Shown here piece by piece: positions 50,476-60,186 of a stretch of DNA of 64,000 nucleotides. The stretch is from Bacilli bacterium (GTDB lineage: Bacteria; Bacillota; Bacilli; RF39; UBA660), in NCBI GenBank assembly GCA_017525015.1, contig JAFXUK010000023.1, positions 1-64,000 of the forward strand. The letters run 5' to 3'. A model generated the notes under the pieces. That model was given only the letters and a program-made list of their open reading frames with translations. It was not told the DNA's origin and did not search any database. Each line of letters opens with the position of its first letter. The first letter of the stretch is position 1. The position numbers were made by a program, and so were the translations under genes.

Positions 50476-51288
50476 TTTTTCTAAATACTTTTTATAATTC
50501 TCTGGATCTGTAACAATATCTTCAGGATCTAATTCAACATCTCTTCTAGTTAATATTTCATATCCATCTTGAGTAACTAATACTGTATGTTCAAAGTGAG
50601 CACTGTTAGAATCATCATTTGTTACAATTGTCCAATCATCATTTAACATAAATATATCTGCATCACCAAGGTTTAACATTGGTTCAACAGCTATAACATT
50701 ACCAGCATGAAGTATTGGTCCTTTTCTTTCTTTTCCATAATTTGGAACATCAGGATCCATATGAACCTTATCGCCAACACCATGACCAACTAATTCTTTT
50801 ACAATACCTAAATTATATTTATGAGCTACTTTTTCAATAGAATGACTTATATCACCAACATAACATCCATCATGAATAGCACTAAGTCCAGCCATTAAAG
50901 CTTCTTCAGTTTCTTTAAGTAATTTTACATCTTTTTCAGATTTAGGTTTACCAACTATATAACTCCATGCTGAATCACCATGATATCCTTTATAGCAAGC
51001 ACCAATATCACACTTAACGATATCGCCTTCTTTTAGCTTTCTAGGGCCTGGTATCCCATGAACAACTTCATTGTTAATACTTACACAGTTTGCTCCAGGG
51101 AATCCATATAATCCCTCAAAAGAGCATGTACAACCTTTACTTTCGATAAACTTCTTCATTAACATATCTAATTCTTTAGTTGTAATACCTGGTTGAATAA
51201 ATTGTTGAATATATTTATGAGTAAGACCAACAATTTTACCAGCTTCTCTTAATTTATTAATTTCATCTTCAGTTCTTGTTATTATCAT
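50473..51288 (-). CDS. map: methionine aminopeptidase type I
   Basis: 271 residues. Metal ligands are seen in KCDIGACYKGYHGDSAW (two Asp), VGHGVG (His), AVEPML (Glu) and HFEHTV (Glu); HGIPG carries the catalytic His. It starts at MIITRTEDE, behind TGGAGTTGA on the minus strand. Together with fmt it completes N-terminal Met processing for this window, although no deformylase is present. Confidence 0.95.
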   Translation of the reverse strand: MIITRTEDEINKLREAGKIVGLTHKYIQQFIQPGITTKELDMLMKKFIESKGCTCSFEGLYGFPGANCVSINNEVVHGIPGPRKLKEGDIVKCDIGACYKGYHGDSAWSYIVGKPKSEKDVKLLKETEEALMAGLSAIHDGCYVGDISHSIEKVAHKYNLGIVKELVGHGVGDKVHMDPDVPNYGKERKGPILHAGNVIAVEPMLNLGDADIFMLNDDWTIVTNDDSNSAHFEHTVLVTQDGYEILTRRDVELDPEDIVTDPENYKKYLEK

Positions 51289-51309
51289 AAAAAAATCAAC
51301 TCCAGAAAC

Positions 51310-51315
51310 ATTATA
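51310..51315 (-). promoter_or_regulatory. extended -10 promoter of map
   Basis: On the minus strand TGGTATAAT, directly after the terminator of the upstream operon. Confidence 0.6.
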
Positions 51316-51317
51316 CC

Positions 51318-51350
51318 ACAAAAAAAGGAATTAATTACTTATAATCCCTT
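51318..51350 (-). terminator. terminator of the MBOAT-SGNH operon
   Basis: On the minus strand AAGGGATTA/TTAATTCCTT-type stem (one G-T pair) plus T-run; overlaps the SGNH gene stop. Confidence 0.65.
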
Positions 51351-52306
51351 ATTTCTTCATCAAATAATCGCCATGCTATACGCCAATTTTCGTATTCCGG
51401 ATCATTACGATGATCTTTAACTAAGTTTTGTTCTTTTAAATAATTACCTATATAAGTTGTTGTTTTTTTCGCACCACGATAATTTAAATGTTCTCCATAA
51501 TCTTTAGTATCTGTATTCCAATCAATATGAATAGGATCATTTAAATTCATCTCTAAATATGGAACACCAAGTTTTTCAGCTGTTTCCTTAGCAGCTAGAT
51601 ATCTACCATAATGCCAACTCTTACCATTAGGAGCACTCATTAGGATAAATGTAATATTATTATCATCACATAACTTTTTAATCTTTAATAATACCTCATA
51701 ATTACCTTCAGGTATTTTAGCAGGACCATCTACATCATTTACCATGTAGTCGCCAACATCACCAGGTTTAGTTTTATAAATATATAATAAACCTTTATAA
51801 GGATCTATCCAGTTATATCCTAATGAATCTTTTACATTAGTAAATAATACTTTTTTCCAGTTATTATGGAATGTAATAATAGGTAAATAAGAATCTTGTT
51901 GTTTCATAGCTGCATAACGTCTAGGAGATTTAGCAGGATCTCTCATTAATACATTAGCCTCCATCATAACTACTTTAGGATGTTGAGTATCAATTGCTAT
52001 TTTCAAATCTTCATAAGAAGTAGTAATTTTTTGTGCAGGATATCCATAATCAAATGATGTATATCCGAATTCATGCCATAAGTCAATAGGAGAGATACCT
52101 GAGTAAGTTAATGAATCACCTAAGAAGATAATATCTATAGTATCTTTTTCTTCCCATAATAATTTATTACCTGAAACTGTAAAAATATCATATTTATCTA
52201 AATTATATTTAGGTGTTAATATATAAGATATTCCTAGTGCTAGAAGTAAGAATATTACTCCGAACAAGAAACTTTTTAAACCATTTTTTAATATATCTTT
52301 TATCAT
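51335..52306 (-). CDS. SGNH-family hydrolase/acyltransferase partner (membrane-anchored)
   Basis: 323 residues: an N-terminal membrane helix, then an SGNH domain with the nucleophile in FLGDSLTYSG and a C-terminal His in YGEHLNYRGA. Encoded right after an MBOAT gene, as in AlgI/AlgJ-, PatA/PatB- and DltB/DltD-like pairs that put acyl groups on extracellular polymers. GGGGTG on the minus strand favours the start at 52306. Confidence 0.8.
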   Translation of the reverse strand: MIKDILKNGLKSFLFGVIFLLLALGISYILTPKYNLDKYDIFTVSGNKLLWEEKDTIDIIFLGDSLTYSGISPIDLWHEFGYTSFDYGYPAQKITTSYEDLKIAIDTQHPKVVMMEANVLMRDPAKSPRRYAAMKQQDSYLPIITFHNNWKKVLFTNVKDSLGYNWIDPYKGLLYIYKTKPGDVGDYMVNDVDGPAKIPEGNYEVLLKIKKLCDDNNITFILMSAPNGKSWHYGRYLAAKETAEKLGVPYLEMNLNDPIHIDWNTDTKDYGEHLNYRGAKKTTTYIGNYLKEQNLVKDHRNDPEYENWRIAWRLFDEEIRDYK

Positions 52307-52317
52307 ATTCATCACCC

Positions 52318-53889
52318 CTAAAAATCAGCATATATTGGATCTACTGGAATATATTCAGATCCATATGCACCAAATAATATGACAGAGAATATTAATAAAT
52401 AATAAATTAGCCATCTAACATAAATAGGTTTTTCTGCTATTTTTTCTCTAATATTTATATTCTTTTCTCTTAAAACACCTACAACGAATAAAACAATAAT
52501 TGAAATAAATAATACAATATAATCTTTACCATCTAAACCATATCTTAATAATTCATGTGGGAACATTCCTTTAAATGAAAGCATATTTCCTAACATACCA
52601 AATGCTACAGACATAGAAGGTGCTCTAAAGAATAATTCACCTAAGAAGATAAAGAACCAAGTTTTAACAATTCTAAATACTATATAAGGTTTACTTTCTC
52701 TCTTAATATGTAATAAACCACATAATTTAACAATCCATGGTTCAAATATATTACCAAGTAATATACAAACAAAATGATACATACCATAGAAGATAAATGT
52801 CCATCCAGCACCATGCCATAAACCATTTAAACTCCATACACAGAATAATGCTATACCTCCAGTTACTAATGGTCCTGTTCTATTCTTTAAATGTTGTCTA
52901 ATACTAGAATTTAACTTTTTCATTGGTTTAGATAAAGAAACTGGATAGAAGATATAATCTTTAAACCATTTACCTAAACTAATATGCCATCTTGTCCAGA
53001 AATCAGAAATATTCTTAGAGAAGAATGGTTGTTTAAAGTTCTCAGGTATTTTAACATTAAATATTTCTCCAATACCAATAACTACATCCATAGTTCCAGA
53101 GAACTCAGCATATAATAGGATAGTGTAAGCAATGGTTCCTATTACCATTGATAATGAACCATAATGTGAATAATTATTAAATACATGTTCTACAATAATA
53201 TTCAATCTATCAGCAATAACTAATTTCTTAAAGAAACCCCAAATGATTCTTTGATAACCGAAACAGAAACTCTTAAAGTAAACTCTTTCGCCTTTCATTA
53301 AATCATCAGCAACTTCACTAAATCTTGTAATAGGTCCTTCCATAACAGTAGGGAAGAATGCTAAGTACAAGAATACCTTAATAATATTTTTTGAAGGCTC
53401 TTGTTTTTTATTATATACATCAATAACATAAGATAATGCTTGTAAGGTATAGAATGAAATACCTATAGGAGCAGCAAATCTAAATATCTTTAAATGATGT
53501 CCTGCATTAAACCAATCTAAAATAATATTAGCGTTAGTAGTAAAGAATCTTAAATATTTAAAGACAAATAAGAAAGCAATATTAATTAATAATACCAAAA
53601 GCATCATTCTCTTATTTTTCTTTTGATATTTAGCTTTAACTTCCTTTTTATTTTCTTCATTTAACTCCTTATTTAAACGTTTCTCATTCCATATTGTGTA
53701 CCAACCGTATAAATAAATAGTTAAACTAGAAGCTATAATAAATACAATTAATTTTCTACTTACATAAAAAAACAACAAATAACTAAATGCTAAAAGACCA
53801 AGTGGTCTTAACTTCTTTGGTGCTATTTGATAAGCAATTACCAAAGCTGGAATTAAAAATAGTATTAATCTATTATCAAAATATGTCAT
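52318..53889 (-). CDS. MBOAT-family O-acyltransferase (AlgI/PatA-like)
   Basis: 523 residues, about ten membrane helices. Signature segments FPTVMEGPITRF, FWTRWHISLGKWFKDYIFYPV and the catalytic His in GLWHGAGW are those of AlgI/PatA-type acyltransferases, which pass acetyl groups across the membrane. Target polymer (peptidoglycan or glycan) unknown; dltA/dltC are absent from this window, arguing against D-alanylation. AAGGAG on the minus strand sets the start at 53889. Confidence 0.9.
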   Translation of the reverse strand: MTYFDNRLILFLIPALVIAYQIAPKKLRPLGLLAFSYLLFFYVSRKLIVFIIASSLTIYLYGWYTIWNEKRLNKELNEENKKEVKAKYQKKNKRMMLLVLLINIAFLFVFKYLRFFTTNANIILDWFNAGHHLKIFRFAAPIGISFYTLQALSYVIDVYNKKQEPSKNIIKVFLYLAFFPTVMEGPITRFSEVADDLMKGERVYFKSFCFGYQRIIWGFFKKLVIADRLNIIVEHVFNNYSHYGSLSMVIGTIAYTILLYAEFSGTMDVVIGIGEIFNVKIPENFKQPFFSKNISDFWTRWHISLGKWFKDYIFYPVSLSKPMKKLNSSIRQHLKNRTGPLVTGGIALFCVWSLNGLWHGAGWTFIFYGMYHFVCILLGNIFEPWIVKLCGLLHIKRESKPYIVFRIVKTWFFIFLGELFFRAPSMSVAFGMLGNMLSFKGMFPHELLRYGLDGKDYIVLFISIIVLFVVGVLREKNINIREKIAEKPIYVRWLIYYLLIFSVILFGAYGSEYIPVDPIYADF

Positions 53890-53921
53890 ATTGTTATTCT
53901 CCTTTTCTAAACTCATTAATT

Positions 53922-53950
53922 ATTATAGCTTATTTATATATCTAAAACAA
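53922..53950 (-). promoter_or_regulatory. promoter of the MBOAT-SGNH operon
   Basis: On the minus strand TTGTTT (complement of 53945-53950), 17-base spacer, TATAAT (complement of 53922-53927). Confidence 0.7.
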
Positions 53951-53994
53951 GGTGTCGATAAAAAAATAATACTAGTTTTTTCTTGGAATTAAGT

Positions 53995-54000
53995 TATAAT
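53995..54000 (+). promoter_or_regulatory. -10 box of trkA-trkH
   Basis: TATAAT, 18 bases before the trkA start; -35 unclear. Confidence 0.5.
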
Positions 54001-54017
54001 ATTAAAAGGTGATTAAA

Positions 54018-55385
54018 GTGAAAATAATAATCGTCGGAGTTGGTAAACTAGGAGAGTATGTTGCTCATGAATTAGTTAATGAAAATCATGAAGTAACATT
54101 GATAGATATTAACTTTAGAAATAGAAATAATATTATAAATAATGAAGATTTAAATTATATATGTGGTAATGGTTTAGATTCTAATATCCTTATTGAAGCA
54201 GGTATTCATGATACTGATATTTTGATTAGTGTAATGGAAAAAGATGAACAAAATGTTATGTGCTGCTTATTAGGTAAAAAATTAGGAGCTAAACATACTA
54301 TAGCTCGTATTCGTAATACAGAATATGCTAGTTCAATTGGTATTATTAAAGAAGATTTAGGTCTATCTATGGCTATTAATCCAGAAAAACAAACAGCTAA
54401 TCATATAGCTGGAATTTTAAGTATACCAAGTGCTATTGACGTTAAACATTTCTTTAAAGGTCGTTTACAACTAGTATCTATTAAAATAACTGATAAATCA
54501 TCTTTAAAAGGACATAGTCTTAATAGTCTTACACCCTTTACTAACGATGTTATTGTTTGTGCTGTTGAAAGAGATGGCGAAACTATTATCCCTAAAGGTG
54601 CTACTAAAATGCACGAAAATGATATCCTTCATGTAACTGGAACGCCAAATGGTATCCAACGATTATTAAAACATGCTCATTTACTTACTGATAAAACTAA
54701 AAGAGTTATGATAGTAGGTGGATCATCTACAGCAGTATATTTAGCTGAATTACTAAATGAAATGAATATCGAAAATAAAATAATTGAAATAGATGAAAAT
54801 AGATGTCATGAACTAAGTGCTAAATTACCTAAATCATTAATAATTCATGGCGATGCTACTGATGAAAATATTCTTCTTGAAGAAGGATTAGATGTTACAG
54901 ATGGTTTCGTTTCATTAAATAGTATTGACGAAGAAAACATTGTTTTATCTTTATTTGCTAAAAATCATAATGTACCTAAAATCATTACTAAAATAAATCA
55001 TATTAACTTAAGTGGTATTGTTGAACAATCTAATTTAGATACTATCATTACTCCTCATAAAATAGCTACTACCCAAATAGTAACTTATGTTAGAGCCATG
55101 ATGAATAGTGAATTAAGTAGTTGTGAATCTATTTATCGATTTGGTGATGATGAATTTGAATTACTAGAATTCTATGTTAAAGATGACTTTAAAGCTTTAA
55201 ATATCAAATTAAAAGATATTAACTTTAAAGAAAATATTATTATTACTGCTATCTGGCGTGGACGTAAGATAACTTTCCCAGGTGGCAATGATACAATTCA
55301 AGAAAAAGATACTATTATAGTTGCTAATAAAAATGCTGATATAAAAAACATAAACGATATCTTGGAGGCAGATTATGAGAAGTAA
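54018..55385 (+). CDS. trkA: Trk potassium uptake regulatory subunit TrkA
   Basis: 455 residues with two RCK units: KIIIVGVGKLGEYVAHEL at the N-terminus and RVMIVGGSSTAVYLAELL near residue 230, each followed by a TrkA-C domain. It gates the TrkH channel in response to nucleotides. GTG 54018 is six bases after AAAAGGTGA and is preferred to the GTG nine bases upstream, which lies in that site. Overlaps trkH by 11 bases. Confidence 0.9.
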   Translation: MKIIIVGVGKLGEYVAHELVNENHEVTLIDINFRNRNNIINNEDLNYICGNGLDSNILIEAGIHDTDILISVMEKDEQNVMCCLLGKKLGAKHTIARIRNTEYASSIGIIKEDLGLSMAINPEKQTANHIAGILSIPSAIDVKHFFKGRLQLVSIKITDKSSLKGHSLNSLTPFTNDVIVCAVERDGETIIPKGATKMHENDILHVTGTPNGIQRLLKHAHLLTDKTKRVMIVGGSSTAVYLAELLNEMNIENKIIEIDENRCHELSAKLPKSLIIHGDATDENILLEEGLDVTDGFVSLNSIDEENIVLSLFAKNHNVPKIITKINHINLSGIVEQSNLDTIITPHKIATTQIVTYVRAMMNSELSSCESIYRFGDDEFELLEFYVKDDFKALNIKLKDINFKENIIITAIWRGRKITFPGGNDTIQEKDTIIVANKNADIKNINDILEADYEK

Positions 55386-56799
55386 GGCTGTCTATAAATA
55401 CTTAGGAAAAGTCTTAATAGGTTTTTCTCTTACTTTCATTTTTCCTATGTTAATAGCATTAATTTATCATGAACATATATATCCTTTCTTAATACCATTA
55501 CTAATTACAATAACAGTAGGTGTACTTCTTAATTTTGGTTTAAAAAAAGAAAAAGATCTATATGCTAAACAAGGTTTCATTATTGTAGCTTTATCTTGGG
55601 TAGTAATAAGTATTCTTAGTGCTATACCATATATGTTAAACTTACATAAATCATTCTTTGACGCTCTTTTTGAAGCAGTTTCTGGTTTAACAACTACAGG
55701 GGCTACTATCATGACCGATGTTGAAAGTTTAGATAAAAGCTTACTATTCTGGCGTAGCTTTACTCACTTCTTAGGTGGAATGGGAGTACTTGCTTTTGTT
55801 ATGGCCATTATTCCTTTATCTAAAAAAGATAAATCAATGCATTTACTTAAAGCGGAAATGCCAGGACCTAGTGTTGCTAAATTAGTACCATCATTAAAAA
55901 AGACTTTATTCTTACTTTATACAATTTATATAGGATTAACACTATTAGAAATAATTCTTCTAATTATTGGTGGAACTCCTGTATTTGATAGTGTCTTAAT
56001 AAGTTTTGGCACAGCTGGTACCGGAGGATTTGCTCTACATAATGATTCTCTAGCAGCATATTCTATTTTCTCTAAATGGGTAGTTGCTATCTTTATGTTA
56101 CTATTTGGTGTTAACTTTAATATTTATTTTTTAATATTAATTAAAGACTTCAAAAACGTTTTAAAAAGTGAAGAATTAAGGACCTATATCTTAATTTATT
56201 TAGCAGCAACTGCTTTTATTGTCTTTAAAACATATAGAGCCTTTGATACATTTAGTGAAGCACTGTTAGAAGGAGCTTTCCATATAAGCTCATTTATGAC
56301 ATCTACCGGTTATAGTATAGGTGATATTAATATCTATCCAGCAGCTTGTCGTATCTTAGTATTATTCCTAATGTTAGTTAGTGCCTGTGCTGGTAGTACT
56401 TGTGGTGGCTTTAAAATGTCTCGACTAATAATTACTTATAAAAAAATAAGATCAGATTTACAAAAATTAATTCATCCAAATACCATAAAAGAAATAACTT
56501 TTGAAGGTAAAAGATTAGATAGTACAACTGTTGATAGTACAACATCTTTTATGCTTTTATATGTTGTTATTCTAATTGTGATAATGTTCATAGTAAGTTT
56601 TGATCCATTAAATCTTTCCTTAAGTGAAATAGTTAATGCTTCATTTACTGCTTATGCTAATGTTGGATTATGTTTTGATATATCTAATTTTGCTAATTTT
56701 TCCAATCTTTCTAAGACTGTCTTAAGTATTGGAATGCTTCTAGGAAGACTAGAACTATTCCCAATGATAGTTTTAGTAACAAATATTAATAAATCATAA
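55375..56799 (+). CDS. trkH: Trk potassium uptake channel TrkH
   Basis: 474 residues with four repeated pore motifs: SGLTTTGAT, FGTAGTGGF, MTSTGYS and AYANVGL, the selectivity-filter series of TrkH/KtrB. The C-terminus GMLLGRLELFPM is conserved in the family. Forms the K+ channel with TrkA. Confidence 0.95.
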   Translation: MRSKAVYKYLGKVLIGFSLTFIFPMLIALIYHEHIYPFLIPLLITITVGVLLNFGLKKEKDLYAKQGFIIVALSWVVISILSAIPYMLNLHKSFFDALFEAVSGLTTTGATIMTDVESLDKSLLFWRSFTHFLGGMGVLAFVMAIIPLSKKDKSMHLLKAEMPGPSVAKLVPSLKKTLFLLYTIYIGLTLLEIILLIIGGTPVFDSVLISFGTAGTGGFALHNDSLAAYSIFSKWVVAIFMLLFGVNFNIYFLILIKDFKNVLKSEELRTYILIYLAATAFIVFKTYRAFDTFSEALLEGAFHISSFMTSTGYSIGDINIYPAACRILVLFLMLVSACAGSTCGGFKMSRLIITYKKIRSDLQKLIHPNTIKEITFEGKRLDSTTVDSTTSFMLLYVVILIVIMFIVSFDPLNLSLSEIVNASFTAYANVGLCFDISNFANFSNLSKTVLSIGMLLGRLELFPMIVLVTNINKS

Positions 56800-56820
56800 A
56801 GACTTTATAGTCTTTTTTTT
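56798..56820 (+). terminator. terminator at the trkH stop codon
   Basis: AAAGACT/AGTCTTT with TTAT loop and T-run. Confidence 0.85.
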
Positions 56821-56836
56821 TATTATTTGATACAAT

Positions 56837-56842
56837 TATAAT
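56837..56842 (+). promoter_or_regulatory. -10 box
   Basis: TATAAT 19 bases before the ABC transporter start. Confidence 0.45.
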
Positions 56843-56861
56843 GTTGATTAGGAGAATGATT

Positions 56862-59411
56862 ATGTTAGAATTAAAAAATGTAACAAAAATATATGAAGTT
56901 GCTAACTTTAAACAAAAAGCTTTAGACAAAATAAATATCAAATTTCGCCAAAATGAATTTGTATCTATTTTAGGGCCAAGTGGTAGTGGTAAGACAACAT
57001 TATTAAACATCATAGGAGGATTAGATCATTACACTGATGGAGACCTTATTATTAATAATGTTTCTACTAAAGAATACAATGATCGTGATTGGGATACATA
57101 TCGTAACCATCGAATTGGTTTTGTCTTTCAAACTTATAACTTAATACCACATCAAACAGCACTTCAAAACGTTGAATTAGCTCTAACATTGTCTGGTGTA
57201 TCAAAAGAAGAAAGACGTAAAAGATCTATTCAAGTATTAAAAAAAGTTGGTCTAGAAAAACAAATGAATAAAAAGCCAAATCAAATGTCTGGTGGCCAAA
57301 TGCAAAGAATAGCTATAGCTCGTGCTTTAGTTAACGATCCAGATATCTTACTTGCTGATGAACCAACTGGAGCATTAGACTCTGAAACATCTTTACAAGT
57401 CTTAGATTTATTAAAAGAAATAGCTAAAGATAAATTAGTAATTATGGTTACTCATAATCCAGAATTAGCTTTAAATTATTCTACAAGAATAGTTAAATTA
57501 TTAGATGGACAAATTACTGATGATACTAATCCATTTGATGGTTCAGAAATAGTAAAAGAAATAAAAGAAAAACATGGTAAATCAAAAATGAACTTTTCAA
57601 CAGCATTTGGTTTATCGCTTAATAACTTAATGACTAAAAAAGGCCGTACTATTCTTACAGCGTTCGCTGGTTCTATCGGAATTATTGGAATAGCTTTAAT
57701 TCTTTCCTTAGCTAATGGAATTAATGAATATATAAAACGTACTGAAGAAGAGACACTAAGTGTGTATCCATTAGTAATCGAAAAGGAATCTGTAGATATG
57801 TCAACGATTCTAAAAACTATGACAGGTACTCAAGAAAGAGGAGAAGCATTTGATGATGACAAAATTCATTCCGTAAATATAATGGGTGACATGTTTAAAA
57901 CAATGGCTCAAGAAGTTAAACGTAATGATATGGAAAACTTCAAAAAATATGTTGAAGATAATAAAGAACTAAATGACCTAGTTATTGAAATAGATTACGG
58001 ATATAAAGTTCAATTAAATTTATATAAAGATTCAGATAATGAAGTTACCAGAGTTAATCCAACAACGGTATTAGATACTATTGGCTTTGGTGCTTCAGGA
58101 GTTTCCTCACTTTATAGTGACTTCTTAACCGGCTATGATGTTTTCTATGAAATGTTCGATGATGAAGAAATGCTTCATCGTCAATACAATCTTGAAGCAG
58201 GTGAATGGCCCGATGAATATAATGAAGTTGTTTTAGAAGTTGGTAGTAATAATGAAGTATCAGACTATACATTATATAGTTTAGGAATTCTTTCTCAAGA
58301 CGAATTAAAAGAACAATTTAATAACATGATTAGTGGTAGAAAAGTTGAATTCTCCGATTATGAATATGATAAAGAAGACTTCCTAGGCTTAACTTTTAAA
58401 TTAGTATTAAATACCGATTATTATAAAAAAGAAAATGGTATTTGGATTGATATGTCTAATGATGAAAAACACATGCAAAAAGTAATTAATAATGCTGAAG
58501 AAATAAAAATAGTAGGTATTATTAAACGTAATGAAGAAGCTGTTGGTGGAGATGGCTCATATGGTTTAATTGGTTATAATGGTTCACTAATGGAACACTT
58601 AATTGAAAAAATTAATGAATCAGAAATAGCTAAAGAACAACTTTCTAACCCAAATATAAATGTTTTCACTGGCCGAGAATTCTCAACTAGTACTAAATTT
58701 GATTTAAATAGTTTAACCCAAGAACAAAAGAAAGCTATGGCTTCTATGAGTGAATCAGAATTAGCTAGTTACATGGAAGGTTACACAAAGAACATGTCTA
58801 CTTCTTATGAAGAAAACATCTCTAAATTAGGAATATCTGATAAAAACAATCCTGACACTATATCAATATACCCTAAAGATTTTGAATCTAAAGAAAAAAT
58901 AATTAAATTAATAGATAAATATAACGATGATAAAGAAGAAAATGACAAGATTAAATATAATGATGTCGTTGGTGTAATGATGAAATCAGTATCATCTATT
59001 GTCAATGTAATAAGTAGTGTTTTAATAGCATTCGTTGCAATTAGTTTAATAGTTTCATCAATAATGATTTCTATTATTACTTATATTTCCGTAATTGAAA
59101 GAACTAAAGAAATTGGTATTCTAAGAGCAATTGGAGCATCTAAAAAAGATATTTCAAGAGTATTTAATGCTGAAACACTAATAGAAGGTTTAACAGCTGG
59201 AGTTTTGGGTATAATTGTAACAGTATTACTAAATATTCCAATTAATATCATAATTAAAAATGTAGCCAACATTTCCAATGCTTCTATCTTACCAATTAAC
59301 GGTGCAATTATCTTAATAATTATAAGTGTCTTACTTACTGTAATAGCTGGATTCATTCCTGCTAAGATAGCATCTAAGAAAGACCCAGTAGAAGCTCTAC
59401 GTACAGAATAA
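56862..59411 (+). CDS. fused ABC transporter ATPase-permease (MacB/FtsX type)
   Basis: 849 residues. The ATPase has Walker A GPSGSGKTT (38-46), signature MSGGQMQ and Walker B LLADEPTGALD. A membrane helix near residue 265 is followed by about 420 extracellular residues and three C-terminal helices with an FtsX motif (VIERTKEIGILRAIGASKKDI). Such type VII exporters act mechanically on peptides or lipoproteins, often in antimicrobial-peptide resistance. No periplasmic adaptor or two-component system is adjacent. AGGAG sets the start. Confidence 0.9.
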   Translation: MLELKNVTKIYEVANFKQKALDKINIKFRQNEFVSILGPSGSGKTTLLNIIGGLDHYTDGDLIINNVSTKEYNDRDWDTYRNHRIGFVFQTYNLIPHQTALQNVELALTLSGVSKEERRKRSIQVLKKVGLEKQMNKKPNQMSGGQMQRIAIARALVNDPDILLADEPTGALDSETSLQVLDLLKEIAKDKLVIMVTHNPELALNYSTRIVKLLDGQITDDTNPFDGSEIVKEIKEKHGKSKMNFSTAFGLSLNNLMTKKGRTILTAFAGSIGIIGIALILSLANGINEYIKRTEEETLSVYPLVIEKESVDMSTILKTMTGTQERGEAFDDDKIHSVNIMGDMFKTMAQEVKRNDMENFKKYVEDNKELNDLVIEIDYGYKVQLNLYKDSDNEVTRVNPTTVLDTIGFGASGVSSLYSDFLTGYDVFYEMFDDEEMLHRQYNLEAGEWPDEYNEVVLEVGSNNEVSDYTLYSLGILSQDELKEQFNNMISGRKVEFSDYEYDKEDFLGLTFKLVLNTDYYKKENGIWIDMSNDEKHMQKVINNAEEIKIVGIIKRNEEAVGGDGSYGLIGYNGSLMEHLIEKINESEIAKEQLSNPNINVFTGREFSTSTKFDLNSLTQEQKKAMASMSESELASYMEGYTKNMSTSYEENISKLGISDKNNPDTISIYPKDFESKEKIIKLIDKYNDDKEENDKIKYNDVVGVMMKSVSSIVNVISSVLIAFVAISLIVSSIMISIITYISVIERTKEIGILRAIGASKKDISRVFNAETLIEGLTAGVLGIIVTVLLNIPINIIIKNVANISNASILPINGAIILIIISVLLTVIAGFIPAKIASKKDPVEALRTE

Positions 59412-59434
59412 AAAAGTGTGAAAACACTTTTTTT
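59410..59434 (+). terminator. intrinsic terminator
   Basis: AAAAAGTGT/ACACTTTTT with GAAA tetraloop and T-run. Confidence 0.9.
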
Positions 59435-59435
59435 C

Positions 59436-59464
59436 TTGTATAAAAATATTAAAAATAATATAAT
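59436..59464 (+). promoter_or_regulatory. sigmaA-type promoter of the surface-fibre cluster
   Basis: TTGTAT (59436-59441), 17-base spacer, TATAAT (59459-59464). Confidence 0.7.
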
Positions 59465-59487
59465 AAATATAGTAAGGTAGTGATGAT

Positions 59488-60126
59488 ATGAAAAGATCAT
59501 TCATTTATATATTAGTTATTGTACTTACCATTGGATTCGTTTTATCAAAGTATTATATTCAAAACGATTTAGAAAACGTTCCTATTGAAGCTATTGAAGA
59601 ATTTGAAAGTGGTAAATATATTCAAGATGATTTAGATACTTTCAAAGAAATCATTGATAGCGAATCTATTAAATCATCATTAACTATTGAAAACAAACAA
59701 AATGATACTGAAAAAGTTAAATATGATTATGTTCTTAAAGTAAGTGAAACTAAAGGATCATATTTATATAAAATTGGTGATGATGAATCATACTTAATCT
59801 TTGATGCAACGGGAACTGCAAAATTTAATTTATTTAGCAATGAAACTATAACAATATATAATTTACCTTTAGATTCTACATATAAAGTAGAACAAGTAGA
59901 AAATAGCAAATATAAAACTAAAGTAGGAGATGAAACAACTTTAGTAGGTGAAGGTAACATATTTATTGATTCTAAAGTAACATTTAATAATATAAGTATT
60001 AGTAGCAAAGAATATACACCAGATACTGCTGATGGTATCAAATTAATTATGATGCTATTAATAATTGCTTCATTATCAATTATGTTCTTAACTAGATTAA
60101 AAGTTCAAAGGTTTACCACTGAGTAA
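59488..60126 (+). CDS. surface protein with pilin-type (DUF7601/SpaA-like) domain
   Basis: 212 residues: N-terminal signal or anchor helix, a beta-rich domain and a C-terminal helix with basic end (MMLLIIASLSIMFLTRLK). The core FNLFSNETITIYNLPLDSTYKVEQVE...YKTKV reads like the F-L-..-I-x-x-LP-x-G-T-x-Y-x-V-x-E signature of SpaA/DUF7601 stalk domains. The segment before the last helix, YTPDTADG, recalls a degenerate sortase-type motif. First gene of a group with a TasA-like protein and a SipW-like peptidase. Confidence 0.6.
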   Translation: MKRSFIYILVIVLTIGFVLSKYYIQNDLENVPIEAIEEFESGKYIQDDLDTFKEIIDSESIKSSLTIENKQNDTEKVKYDYVLKVSETKGSYLYKIGDDESYLIFDATGTAKFNLFSNETITIYNLPLDSTYKVEQVENSKYKTKVGDETTLVGEGNIFIDSKVTFNNISISSKEYTPDTADGIKLIMMLLIIASLSIMFLTRLKVQRFTTE

Positions 60127-60136
60127 ACCTTTTTTA
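60107..60136 (+). terminator. terminator embedded in a CDS 3' end
   Basis: AAAGGTTTAC/GTAAACCTTT with the stop codon in the 3' arm, then T-run. Confidence 0.85.
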
Positions 60137-60164
60137 TTGCTAATAAATAAAAATAAAGTATAAT
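60137..60164 (+). promoter_or_regulatory. promoter
   Basis: TTGCTA (60137-60142), 16-base spacer, TATAAT (60159-60164). Confidence 0.55.
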
Positions 60165-60186
60165 AATATCTCAAAGAGGAATAAAT

